Source: Methylobacterium sp. E-045 (GTDB lineage Bacteria; Pseudomonadota; Alphaproteobacteria; Rhizobiales; Beijerinckiaceae). Taken from it: 45,364 bases of DNA. Location: the NCBI RefSeq assembly GCF_022829685.1, contig NZ_JAKSYE010000071.1, forward strand, positions 1 through 45,364, read 5' to 3'. Each line of letters begins with the position of its first letter. Position 1 is the stretch's first letter. The notes beneath the pieces are model-generated. The model was not told the DNA's origin and ran no database searches. It worked only from the letters and a program-made list of their open reading frames with translations. This document shows positions 24,422 to 31,496 of the stretch, one piece after another. The position numbers and the translations under genes are program-made.

Positions 24422-26745
24422 CACGACACCACCATCGGAGCCGCAGGTTCGCCCAGCGCGCTCGGGTCAAAAGAAAGGGCGCCCTGAGGCGCCCCGGTCG
24501 GTTCAGTGGGCATCGCGCCCGGCTGCATCATGTCGGACGGCGGCGGGCCGTCCTGGCTCAACGGATCACCCATCCCATAGTCGGGCGGGCCGGCCTCCGG
24601 AGGTGTCATCTCTTCCATCAGCATCGTGACCATGTCGCCGAGCTGCTGGAGGGCGGATTCCATCGCGGCGATCCGCGGATCCTCGACGGGCGCGGACGGA
24701 GTGGCGCCGGCGACGGGCTCGGGTGGCCGCGCGGCCTCGGCCATGCGCGCCTGATGGTCGAGCTGCGCCTTCTCCACCTCGGCCTGGATCTTCGCCATCT
24801 CGGCCTGGAGCTTCTGGTGCTCCACCTGGAGCTTGGCGCCGTCGAGCTGGTGTTGCGCCTCGGCAAGCTGCGTCTGGCGTTCCTGCGCCTGCATCGCAGC
24901 CTGCTGTTCCGGTGAGGGCGGCATCGCAGCGGGTGGCGGCTCACCGGCCTCCTGCGCCTCCTTCGCCTGGATCGCCGGCGGCAGCATCGTGCGGATGCGC
25001 TCGGCGACCTTGTCGGCCATCGGCCAGTCCTGCGCCTTCGCCATCAGGTCGATCAGGTACGGCGCCACCTCCGGCGCCGCCTGAACAAGGGAGACCATGC
25101 CATCGAGCGCGGCCTCGCGGCGGGTCGTGTAGGACGCGCCCATCTCCATCGCGACATCGTAGGCGCCGACGGTCACGTCGTTGCGGATCGTCTCGGGCTG
25201 ATCGTCGAGGGACATGCCCTCGGGCTTGTTGATCTCGACGCGGTCGACCTTGCCGTCCTCGCCCACGATCCGGAGCGTCCGGTTCGTGTCGTAGATGTGC
25301 GGGATCAGATCGCAGACGATCGCGCCCGTGTGGCGGATCGCGCGGCCGAAATTCACGATGTAGACGAACGACCCGACGTCGCCTTCCTGCTGCCGGGCCC
25401 GGATCGCCTTGCCCGACGTCTCGTTCGAGCGGGCGCCGAGGGAAGCGTCATAGACGCCGGTCACGGCCTTGATGTCCTCGGCCGCCTCGCGGGTCAGCTC
25501 GGCGAGGCCGGCGCTGGCCACGGGCGGCTGGACGCGCTGGGGAGCGTTCGGCGCGTGCGGGTCGGAATTGTAGGGCAGGAACGGATGCGAGACCGTGTTC
25601 GCGGTCTCCCACACGTTCTCGTAGCCCTTCAGCTGGGCGACGGTCGCGACGAAGGGGCTCTTGGGCTGCAGCGCCACGACCTCAGTCTGCGTCGAGCGCG
25701 AATAGTTGTAGGCGCGCTGCGCATCCTTGGCCTTGCGCACGACGCCGCGACGGACGCGGTTCTTGCCGATCGTCATCTCGATGCCGAGCACCGGCACCAC
25801 CGGGATGAAGCGGCCGGGCCAGGGCGTCGGGCCTTCGAGCACGTCGGTGGCGCTGAGGATGTAGCGTTCGACCTTGTGGCCGTCCCGCTCCTCGATGCGC
25901 GCGCCGGCGGCCTGCGCCATGGCCAGCTTCTCGGCGTGGTCGTCTTCCGCCTTGTCGGTCAGGTCGAGGATCTCGCCATCCGGCATCAGCGCCAGGCGCT
26001 TCTTCTGCGTGGTCTTCACCCAATACTCGGCGACGCGCACCGTGTCGGTGGTCGCCCATTCGGCGAGCCCACGGGTGGTCAGGTCGGCGTCACCGATCTC
26101 GGCCGCAGGCTTGTCCGGATAGGTCTCCTCGTAGATGTCCCGGCTCATGTCGAGCGGCACGAAGCAGAACCGGGCGTCCTCGCGCGTCGGCAGGACCGCG
26201 TCCGGGTCCCAGCGCACGCCGACACCATCGGGCACAGGCGCGATGCGGATTTCCTGCTCGAAGGTGCTGTCCGAGCCGTATTCCGTCATCACCTTCCAGT
26301 GGCCGATTCCGGCGGTTACCTGCTGATCTGCGGCCGAAAAGTAGGCCGCAGGGGCATCGCTGCGGTTCTCTACGTAGCGCACCAGGCCGGCGATCGTGTC
26401 GGCCGTCTTGGGGTCGCCGCGGCTGTCCACCGGCACAACCTTGATGGCCGGGCGCATCTGACGGATGTCGCCCGTGATCTGCGCGATGGTGGTGCCCATG
26501 CGATCGAACTCGAGGCACGGCCGATCGCCGCGCATCTTCTTCGCCTCGTCCGTCCACTGCGCGCCCGGCACCTCGACGAACTCGAGGTCCTCGTAGGCGA
26601 GCATCCTGTTGTCACGGTCGGACTCGTCGGCGCGCCGCCACCGCTTCATCGCGACGTCGACGATCTTGTCGAGACCGCGCTCCTCCTTCGCCTCGGGCTT
26701 CTCCGAGGGTGGGCGAGCTGGGCGCTTCGGTTGCTTCTGTGCCAT
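24421..26745 (-). CDS. Portal protein, P22 gp1-like (774 aa)
   Basis: The dodecameric DNA gateway of the capsid. Early residues include WTDEAKKMRGDRPCLEFDRM, followed by NRSDAPAAYFSAADQQVTAG, a pattern typical of P22-type portals, and the length is slightly above P22 gp1 (725). Residues ~640-715 are an extended Gln/Ala/Glu helix (EAQHQLDGAKLQVEHQKLQA) like the C-terminal barrel that P22 uses inside the head, followed by a Pro/Met-rich tail. ATG 26745 overlaps the terminase stop (TGATG). A terminator-like hairpin falls in its last codons. Confidence 0.85.
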   Translation of the reverse strand: MAQKQPKRPARPPSEKPEAKEERGLDKIVDVAMKRWRRADESDRDNRMLAYEDLEFVEVPGAQWTDEAKKMRGDRPCLEFDRMGTTIAQITGDIRQMRPAIKVVPVDSRGDPKTADTIAGLVRYVENRSDAPAAYFSAADQQVTAGIGHWKVMTEYGSDSTFEQEIRIAPVPDGVGVRWDPDAVLPTREDARFCFVPLDMSRDIYEETYPDKPAAEIGDADLTTRGLAEWATTDTVRVAEYWVKTTQKKRLALMPDGEILDLTDKAEDDHAEKLAMAQAAGARIEERDGHKVERYILSATDVLEGPTPWPGRFIPVVPVLGIEMTIGKNRVRRGVVRKAKDAQRAYNYSRSTQTEVVALQPKSPFVATVAQLKGYENVWETANTVSHPFLPYNSDPHAPNAPQRVQPPVASAGLAELTREAAEDIKAVTGVYDASLGARSNETSGKAIRARQQEGDVGSFVYIVNFGRAIRHTGAIVCDLIPHIYDTNRTLRIVGEDGKVDRVEINKPEGMSLDDQPETIRNDVTVGAYDVAMEMGASYTTRREAALDGMVSLVQAAPEVAPYLIDLMAKAQDWPMADKVAERIRTMLPPAIQAKEAQEAGEPPPAAMPPSPEQQAAMQAQERQTQLAEAQHQLDGAKLQVEHQKLQAEMAKIQAEVEKAQLDHQARMAEAARPPEPVAGATPSAPVEDPRIAAMESALQQLGDMVTMLMEEMTPPEAGPPDYGMGDPLSQDGPPPSDMMQPGAMPTEPTGAPQGALSFDPSALGEPAAPMVVS
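24468..24494 (-). terminator. Terminator-like hairpin inside the 3' end of the portal gene
   Basis: On the minus strand GGGCGCC and GGCGCCC enclose a 4-base loop and are followed by TTTCTTTT, all within the last ~25 codons of the portal ORF. The structure is as good as the intergenic terminators of this genome. It may reduce transcription of the genes downstream. Confidence 0.6.
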
Positions 26746-28001
26746 CAGGAACCCATCCAGCCGCCGCCACGACGGGCGCCGAGGTTGATTTTGAGAGGCT
26801 TGGTCGGCTCCTGGAGCGCGACTGCGAGATACCGGAAGGCGTCGGCGCCGTGGCTCGCCCAGTCGTGCAGAGGGTTCTTCGAGAACTGCCCGGTATTGTT
26901 GTCGACGTCGTACCGGTAGTTTCGCAGGCACTGCAGGCCGTCGGCGCAGGCCTCAGCATCGAACCAGCACCGCGAGAACAGCGTGCGGCCGGCGTTGATG
27001 CCCTCGGCGACGCCGATCTTCGGCGTGATCTTCACCGCGAAGCCGGTGTCCGCCATCTGCTGGGCGATCGTGCGCTCGGAGCTGAGCAACTCGTTCGTTG
27101 CGTCGTGCGGCAGCCAGTGGTCACCATAGACGTAGGGCTTCGTCTGAAGGTGCTTCAGGTAGTGCCCGAGCGCGTGGCCCCGGTTCTGGTAATAGTCGAT
27201 GATCCGGAACTCGAAGCCGACGACCTGGGCGAACCAGATCGCGGTCATGTCAGCCCGGCCTAGATCCCAGAACGTGTGAACCGGCTTCGTGCCGTCGTAG
27301 GGCACGCGGGTGAAGCGGTTCGCTTCGGTCGCAGCCAGGATCTCGTTCGCGTAGATCGCGCCGTCCAGCACCACCTTGCAGTGGCCATCCCAGACCGTGA
27401 GGTAGGCCGCCGGGTCGCGCGCCTTCAGGTCGAGCGCTTCCTGTCTCAGCGTGGCCGGGAACCACGGATTGTCCTGCCAGCCGATCTTGACCACGACCGC
27501 ACCCGTCGGCGGGCTCTTCACGAACCGCTTATAGGTCTCGTCTTCCTCGAGCTCCGGATTGAAGCTGATCCAGATCTCCGAGCCCTCCTTACGGATGGTC
27601 GGGATCAAGACGTCCCAGGATGACTTCGACACCGTGCGGGCCTCTTCGACCCAGCAGACGTCGATTCCCTCCGTCGACTTCACCGACGAGATGTTGTGCC
27701 GGAGGCCCTTGAAGATGAACTCGGTGCCGTTGGACCCGAGGATGCGCTTTTCCTGAACCTCGTAGAGGCCGGCCAGCCCGAGCAGGTCGATCTGTTGCGC
27801 AAGCAGTGCGTGCGCCGATTCCGCGATCGAGTTCTGAAACTCGCGGGCGCAGAGCACGCGAAGCTTACGCTGGGCGCCAAGGATCAGCAGCGCCCGGGCG
27901 AAGCCCCAGGATTTCGCGCCGCCGCGACCACCATAGGCGATCTTGTAGCGCGCCGGCTCGAAGAGGCAGGCCAGCTTCTCCGGGAACTGGACGTCAGTCA
28001 T
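26745..28001 (-). CDS. Terminase large subunit, PBSX-type (418 aa)
   Basis: The DNA-packaging motor. The ATPase has Walker A GGRGGAKS (24-31) and Walker B IDVCWVEE (113-120, with the catalytic Glu). The nuclease domain supplies acidic residues in HTFWDLGRADMTAIWF (Asp246, Asp251), HWLPHDATN (Asp300) and HDWASHGADAFRYL (Asp380, Asp387). Length 418 is typical for the PBSX/Terminase_3 group. It overlaps the small terminase by 8 bases and the portal start by TGATG. Confidence 0.92.
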   Translation of the reverse strand: MTDVQFPEKLACLFEPARYKIAYGGRGGAKSWGFARALLILGAQRKLRVLCAREFQNSIAESAHALLAQQIDLLGLAGLYEVQEKRILGSNGTEFIFKGLRHNISSVKSTEGIDVCWVEEARTVSKSSWDVLIPTIRKEGSEIWISFNPELEEDETYKRFVKSPPTGAVVVKIGWQDNPWFPATLRQEALDLKARDPAAYLTVWDGHCKVVLDGAIYANEILAATEANRFTRVPYDGTKPVHTFWDLGRADMTAIWFAQVVGFEFRIIDYYQNRGHALGHYLKHLQTKPYVYGDHWLPHDATNELLSSERTIAQQMADTGFAVKITPKIGVAEGINAGRTLFSRCWFDAEACADGLQCLRNYRYDVDNNTGQFSKNPLHDWASHGADAFRYLAVALQEPTKPLKINLGARRGGGWMGS

Positions 28002-28272
28002 CGGTCGGCCGGAGGAACGTGATGGTCAGGCCGGTCGGGATCGCGCCGCCCTCGCCGTCGCCATCGATGGGCTGCGTCGGCTTGCCGTAGCCGCGATCGA
28101 GGATGGCGGAGGCCGCAGCGACGCGAGCAGCAGCCGACGTGTCTTCGCCGCTCATGATCGAGACGAGGACGCTGATTGCAGCCTCGGTGTGCTCGCGGGC
28201 AGCATCGCGCACGCGTGCGGAAGCCTTCGGCCGACCGCTCGGGTTGCCGCTCTGACCGGGCTGGAAAGCCAT
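27994..28272 (-). CDS. DUF5681 protein, probable terminase small subunit (92 aa)
   Basis: The opening FQPGQSGNPSGRPK is the signature of DUF5681, which commonly precedes the large terminase in alphaproteobacterial phages. The remainder is an Ala-rich helical region followed by an acidic/Gly loop. It probably recognises packaging-start DNA or bridges DNA to the large subunit; that role is inferred from its position. It overlaps the large-subunit gene by 8 bases. Confidence 0.7.
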   Translation of the reverse strand: MAFQPGQSGNPSGRPKASARVRDAAREHTEAAISVLVSIMSGEDTSAAARVAAASAILDRGYGKPTQPIDGDGEGGAIPTGLTITFLRPTDD

Positions 28273-28299
28273 TGTTCGGGCCTTGTTAGCAATGGGTTG

Positions 28300-28623
28300 T
28301 CAGGCGCTCGGCATCCCGTCGATGGCGGTGCAGCGGGCGCGGATGACGCTGGGATCGCCCGGCAGTCCGAAATGCTCGATGTTCGCGGCGCGGCCCTGGC
28401 AGGCATAGCGACCGCCCCACACAAGCGGAGAGGCGGTGAGCGGCCGGCAGACCGAGCCGCGGCAGGCCTCGGCCTCGATGCGGTAGCCGATGGTCTCGGC
28501 GTGCGCCGGCTTCGGGATGAACAGGTGCACCCACAGCACGATGGCGCCGACGATCGCGAGGATGGCCGGAATGCGCCACAGATCGTTGACCGGCGGCGGC
28601 GAGGGGGCGGCGACGTCGCTCAT
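28300..28623 (-). CDS. Membrane-anchored or secreted small protein (107 aa)
   Basis: A 17-residue proline-containing polar start is followed by a hydrophobic helix (IPAILAIVGAIVLWVHLF) and KPAHA, which could be either a membrane anchor or an uncleaved signal with an Ala-x-Ala site. The rest, with cysteines in CRGSVC and YACQG, would be periplasmic. ATG 28623 overlaps the upstream stop (TGATG). Position among tiny membrane-type genes suggests lysis (spanin-like) or superinfection exclusion; neither is proven. Confidence 0.6.
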   Translation of the reverse strand: MSDVAAPSPPPVNDLWRIPAILAIVGAIVLWVHLFIPKPAHAETIGYRIEAEACRGSVCRPLTASPLVWGGRYACQGRAANIEHFGLPGDPSVIRARCTAIDGMPSA

Positions 28624-28736
28624 CAGTGCACCGTCAGCGAGATCGGATAGCCCCAGGCGGTCGGGGCCGGCGGGCGCGGGCGCATCGCGGTGAGGGCGAC
28701 GCCGGCGAGGACAAGGAGAGCGCAGAGGCGGGGCAT
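28623..28736 (-). CDS. 37-residue hydrophobic peptide
   Basis: The sequence begins MPRLCALLVLAGVALTAM, a single hydrophobic helix with a Cys, followed by a Pro-rich short tail. It is linked by TGATG overlaps on both sides, which supports translation. It could be a tiny membrane protein or lipoprotein-like peptide of the lysis cluster; no family recognised. Confidence 0.5.
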   Translation of the reverse strand: MPRLCALLVLAGVALTAMRPRPPAPTAWGYPISLTVH

Positions 28737-28864
28737 CAGGCGGCCTCACCACGGGTCAGCTCGCGGCCCAGCCGGATCACGCGCATGGGTAGGAAGTCCG
28801 GGCGCTTGGCGGGACGGGGCGCGGGCTTGCCGAGCAGGCGGCGGAGCAGGGCGATGTACGTCAC
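28736..28864 (-). CDS. 42-residue basic peptide, GTG start
   Basis: A short, Arg/Pro/Leu-rich ORF. Its GTG start overlaps the upstream stop as GTGA and its stop overlaps the next ATG as TGATG. Chain position is the main evidence. Function unknown. Confidence 0.45.
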   Translation of the reverse strand: MTYIALLRRLLGKPAPRPAKRPDFLPMRVIRLGRELTRGEAA

Positions 28865-29091
28865 AAGCGGAACCTCTGCATGGCGGCGCGGCGGTGCTCG
28901 CGCTGGTCGGAGCGGATGCGGATCTCGTCCGCGATGATGGTGGCGAGCCGCTCGTGCAGCGGGTTGCTCGCGACGCTGGCGAAAGCATCGAAGTCGACGG
29001 CGGCTCGTTCAGCGGTGGCGACGGTCGGACCGACCATGCTGGCGAGCAGCTCCTCCACCTGGTCGACGAGAGCGGCGGCGGTGAGCGTCAT
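28861..29091 (-). CDS. Hypothetical helical protein (76 aa)
   Basis: An Ala-rich helical protein (TLTAAALVDQVEELLASMVG near the start) with a basic C-terminal end (REHRRAAMQRFRL). It starts by ATGA overlap with the upstream gene and ends by GTGA overlap with the next. No motif recognised; its place in a gene chain linked to the integrase makes a regulatory or small structural role possible. Confidence 0.55.
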   Translation of the reverse strand: MTLTAAALVDQVEELLASMVGPTVATAERAAVDFDAFASVASNPLHERLATIIADEIRIRSDQREHRRAAMQRFRL

Positions 29092-29294
29092 GCGTCGGTC
29101 CTCAGGGTGTACTCATCGGTGCGCACCGCGCCGCCGGGGATGAAGGTGATCTGCAGATCGCTCGGCCGGTCCGTGTCGCGCTGGACGGTGGCGAGGGTGG
29201 CGAAGACGTCGACCCACTGCGCTGGGGTGGGGTGGCCGGCGTCGATGCCGAGAGCGAAGCCGTCGAGCCAGACGAGGAAGTCGCGCGGGCTCAT
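29088..29294 (-). CDS. Hypothetical protein (68 aa)
   Basis: The sequence begins MSPRDFLVWLDGFALGIDAG and continues with PAQWVDVFATLATVQRD, a small helical domain I recall as frequent in alphaproteobacterial prophages without a function. ATG 29294 overlaps the upstream stop (TGATG); an upstream extension of the frame is not supported. No membrane segment. Confidence 0.6.
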   Translation of the reverse strand: MSPRDFLVWLDGFALGIDAGHPTPAQWVDVFATLATVQRDTDRPSDLQITFIPGGAVRTDEYTLRTDA

Positions 29295-29470
29295 CAGCGC
29301 ACCCTGACGACGGGGAGGGACTGCGCGACGACGAAGTCCCAGGCCTGCGCGGAGGCGCCGAAGGTCAGGGCCTGATCGCGCTCCGGCGTCCACACGAGGC
29401 GGGTACCAGCGCGCGCGGCGAACAGCGGCGCGGCGTCGCCGCTCGAAGCGAGTTCGATGCGGTAGACCAT
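29294..29470 (-). CDS. Hypothetical protein (58 aa)
   Basis: A 58-residue protein (MVYRIELASSGDAAPLFAAR at the start, later TRLVWTPERDQALTF). Its start codon overlaps the integrase stop as TGATG, and its stop overlaps the next start in the same way. Probable small soluble phage protein of unknown role. Confidence 0.55.
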   Translation of the reverse strand: MVYRIELASSGDAAPLFAARAGTRLVWTPERDQALTFGASAQAWDFVVAQSLPVVRVR

Positions 29471-30432
29471 CACAGGAAACCCTTGCCGGCGTTCTCGCGG
29501 AACAGCTCCCCGTCCTCGATGTAGCCGAGGGTGGTTTCGAGCTTCGCGTGGCGCATGTGCTTGGCGGTCAGCCGCAGGTCGGCGCCGTCATCACCGGCGG
29601 TCGTCGCGAATCCGCGCCGGGGCGAGTGACCGGAGAAGGCCTCCGGATCGAGACCGGCGGCGGCGCAGCGAGCCTTGAGGATGCGGGCGAACTGCCCGGC
29701 GGTGAGACGGTCGGCCGAGAGACGGCCGCGATCGGCGCCGCGGAAGACCGGGCCCGAGGTGATACCGGAGGCGTCGAGCCACGCGGCGACGGCGGCCGGG
29801 ATCTTCAGCTTGCCATCGAGGATGGCGACGGTGCGGCCCTGCCCCTGCTGGTCCGTCTTGCTCTTCGCGATCCGGACGAGGAGGCCTCGACGATGGCGCT
29901 CTAGGTCGGCAACGTCGAGGGCGACGAGCTCGGACCGCCGCAGCGCGGCGCCGAAGCACACCAGGATCAGGGCGCGGTCGCGGACACTGGCGAGATCGGT
30001 GCCGCGAATCCGCTTTAGGACCTTCGCCACCAGGTCGGCGGTGAGGGCCTGCTTCTTCGCCGGCCGGCGTCCAAGCGTATTGCGGATGCCCGCTAGGATC
30101 ATGCGGACCTCCTCGAGGGCGGTCGGCGCGGTATGCCCGGCGGCGCGATGAACGGCGGCGATGGCGGCGGCCCGGCGGTCGATCGTCGAGACCGACCGGC
30201 CGAGGCCGGCGAGATGGGTCAGGTACCGGCCGACCGTGCGTCCGGAGGCCGGGAGGGAGTCGACGCCACCGTCGACACACCAGCCGGTGAAGTCGCGCCA
30301 GTCGCCGGCATAGGCCCGGCGGGTCGCGTCAGATTTCGAGGCGGCGGCGAACCCGGCGGCGGCCTCGTCCAGCGCGTCGGCCGGGGTGATGGCGAGCCCC
30401 GTCGGGCGCACGATAATGGCGCCTCCCGACAT
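29470..30432 (-). CDS. Tyrosine-type site-specific integrase (320 aa)
   Basis: Core-binding domain (~20-120: TRRAYAGDWRDFTGWC and following) and catalytic domain with all key residues: Arg166 in AALRRSEL, Lys at ~190-192, His269 and Arg272 in GHSPRRGF, His295 in MRHAKLET and the nucleophile Tyr304 in TLGY. It recombines attP with attB to enter and leave lysogeny. The ATG at 30432 has GGGGA about 8 bases upstream. Unusually, its stop overlaps the first of a chain of tiny genes leading to the terminase, and phage genes lie on both sides of it. Confidence 0.92.
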   Translation of the reverse strand: MSGGAIIVRPTGLAITPADALDEAAAGFAAASKSDATRRAYAGDWRDFTGWCVDGGVDSLPASGRTVGRYLTHLAGLGRSVSTIDRRAAAIAAVHRAAGHTAPTALEEVRMILAGIRNTLGRRPAKKQALTADLVAKVLKRIRGTDLASVRDRALILVCFGAALRRSELVALDVADLERHRRGLLVRIAKSKTDQQGQGRTVAILDGKLKIPAAVAAWLDASGITSGPVFRGADRGRLSADRLTAGQFARILKARCAAAGLDPEAFSGHSPRRGFATTAGDDGADLRLTAKHMRHAKLETTLGYIEDGELFRENAGKGFL

Positions 30433-30604
30433 GCTGAAATCCCCGGTTTGGATGCACGAGAAGGGCGATTATCGTGCGCCCCGGCTCATCGTGGCCGGGA
30501 GCCGATCAGGCCCGAAATTCTTCGGCACATTTTTGCGCCGGGCTGGTTGGTCGATAGCCCCAAAGGAAAGAGCGATCGGGGCCCGTTCAACCCCAAGGAT
30601 CACG

Positions 30605-30865
30605 ATGTCTTCCAGCCATGAACGGAGCCCCGTCCACGCCCTCAACTTCATTCTGACGAGGTTCGTCTCGGGCCTATGGCAAGGCCAAGATCAGTTCGCC
30701 GTTTCCGATGCGGAGCTGATCCGGGCTTACGACAGCACCGACCCCGGCCCGCTGCTGCAGGAACTTGGCGAGGGCTGGAGTGTCGCCCGACAGACCGCGC
30801 GGGGCGAGACGCTCTTCATTCGCATCATCACAACGAGACAAGCCTTGGATCAGCTCGGCTTCTGA
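30605..30865 (+). CDS. Hypothetical protein (86 aa), plus strand
   Basis: A soluble protein beginning MSSSHERSPVHALNFILTRF and ending ITTRQALDQLGF. AAGGA lies 5 bases before the ATG. It is transcribed opposite to the integrase and convergent with the next gene (stops abut). It could be a small regulator of the integration region, perhaps an excisionase-type protein, but it has no visible helix-turn-helix. Confidence 0.6.
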   Translation: MSSSHERSPVHALNFILTRFVSGLWQGQDQFAVSDAELIRAYDSTDPGPLLQELGEGWSVARQTARGETLFIRIITTRQALDQLGF

Positions 30866-31153
30866 TCAAGCGCTCGCCGCGACCCGCTTCGGCCGGCCGC
30901 GAAACGCGACGACGGTGCGGCTGCCGGGGAGCGATCCGGCCTGGAAAGAGCCGAGAACCGGACGGCGCGGCGCGGTCTCGCGCGGCACTTCGGTCCCGGT
31001 CAGATCACGGTAGAGGCGGCGAAGGCCGGCGCGCAGCTCGTCGATCTGACAGAGCGACGTCTCAACGGTGTGCCGATGCCCCGGAAAACGGAGGCGGTCG
31101 GCCTGGCGGAGAAGGTCGGCGACCCGCTCGGCTTGCTCGCGATCCGTCGTCAT
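30866..31153 (-). CDS. Hypothetical protein (95 aa)
   Basis: A basic helical protein: MTTDREQAERVADLLRQADR at the start and an Arg-rich C-terminal third (RTVVAFRGRPKRVAASA). ATG 31153 has CGGAA 5 bases upstream; an extension to 31186 is less likely. It lies between the plus-strand small gene and the tRNA pair. Basic charge would allow nucleic-acid binding; unproven. Confidence 0.55.
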   Translation of the reverse strand: MTTDREQAERVADLLRQADRLRFPGHRHTVETSLCQIDELRAGLRRLYRDLTGTEVPRETAPRRPVLGSFQAGSLPGSRTVVAFRGRPKRVAASA

Positions 31154-31240
31154 CGGGTTCCGATCATGGCAGATTTGTCCGCGCACGTCTTCGGCCTCAA
31201 CGCCTAAGCTGTTGAGCCGGTTCGCGGGACTGAAAGAGGT

Positions 31241-31318
31241 TGGTCGCAGGGGCTGGCCTCGAACCAGCGACTGACGCGCCTTATGAGGGCGCCGCTCTAC
31301 CAGCTGAGCTACGCTGCG
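31241..31318 (-). tRNA. tRNA-Met (anticodon CAT), CCA encoded
   Basis: On the minus strand all arms fold: D stem GCTC/GAGC, anticodon stem GCGCC/GGCGC with loop CTCATAA, T stem GCTGG/CCAGC with loop TTCGAGG, acceptor CGCAGCG/CCCTGCG with one mismatch (6-67), then A and CCA. The CAT anticodon reads Met (or Ile-ATA if lysidine-modified). It follows tRNA-Thr by one base. Confidence 0.85.
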
Positions 31319-31319
31319 A

Positions 31320-31393
31320 TGGGCGCCATAGGAGGAATCGAACCTCCGTCGCCGGGTTACGAACCCGGTGCTCTTCCACTGAGCTACTTGGTG
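31320..31393 (-). tRNA. tRNA-Thr (anticodon CGT), imperfect acceptor stem
   Basis: D stem GCTC/GAGC, anticodon stem CCGGG/CCCGG with loop TTCGTAA, T stem GGAGG/CCTCC with loop TTCGATT, encoded CCA. The acceptor pairs CACCAAG with TATGGCG, leaving mismatches at 2-71 and 6-67 and a G-U pair. It reads ACG (Thr). The mismatches make it either decayed or tolerated as in some phage tRNAs. Confidence 0.7.
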
Positions 31394-31403
31394 CGTGAAA
31401 CGA

Positions 31404-31434
31404 GAACGCCCGCGGGCCTTGCGGCTGCGGGCGT
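31404..31434 (-). terminator. Hairpin between conserved element and tRNA genes
   Basis: ACGCCCGC (31406-31413) pairs with GCGGGCGT (31427-31434), with a further 3-bp inner stem. On the minus strand it is followed by TTCTCGTTTC. It holds the position occupied by terminators after conserved-element copies A and B, 3 bases from copy C. Confidence 0.55.
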
Positions 31435-31436
31435 GC

Positions 31437-31481
31437 GTCTCGTGACGATGGGTTTCTGCAACGGATTGCCCGTCGGGTCAA
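31437..31481 (-). repeat. Conserved ~45-bp element, copy C
   Basis: GTCTCGTGACG, a 15-base spacer, GGATT and GCCCGTCGGGTCAA on the plus strand, matching copies A and B. In minus orientation a hairpin and the two tRNA genes follow; on the other side the AT-rich membrane-protein gene begins within 16 bases. Confidence 0.7.
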
Positions 31482-31496
31482 TAGTTCGCGCAGCTT

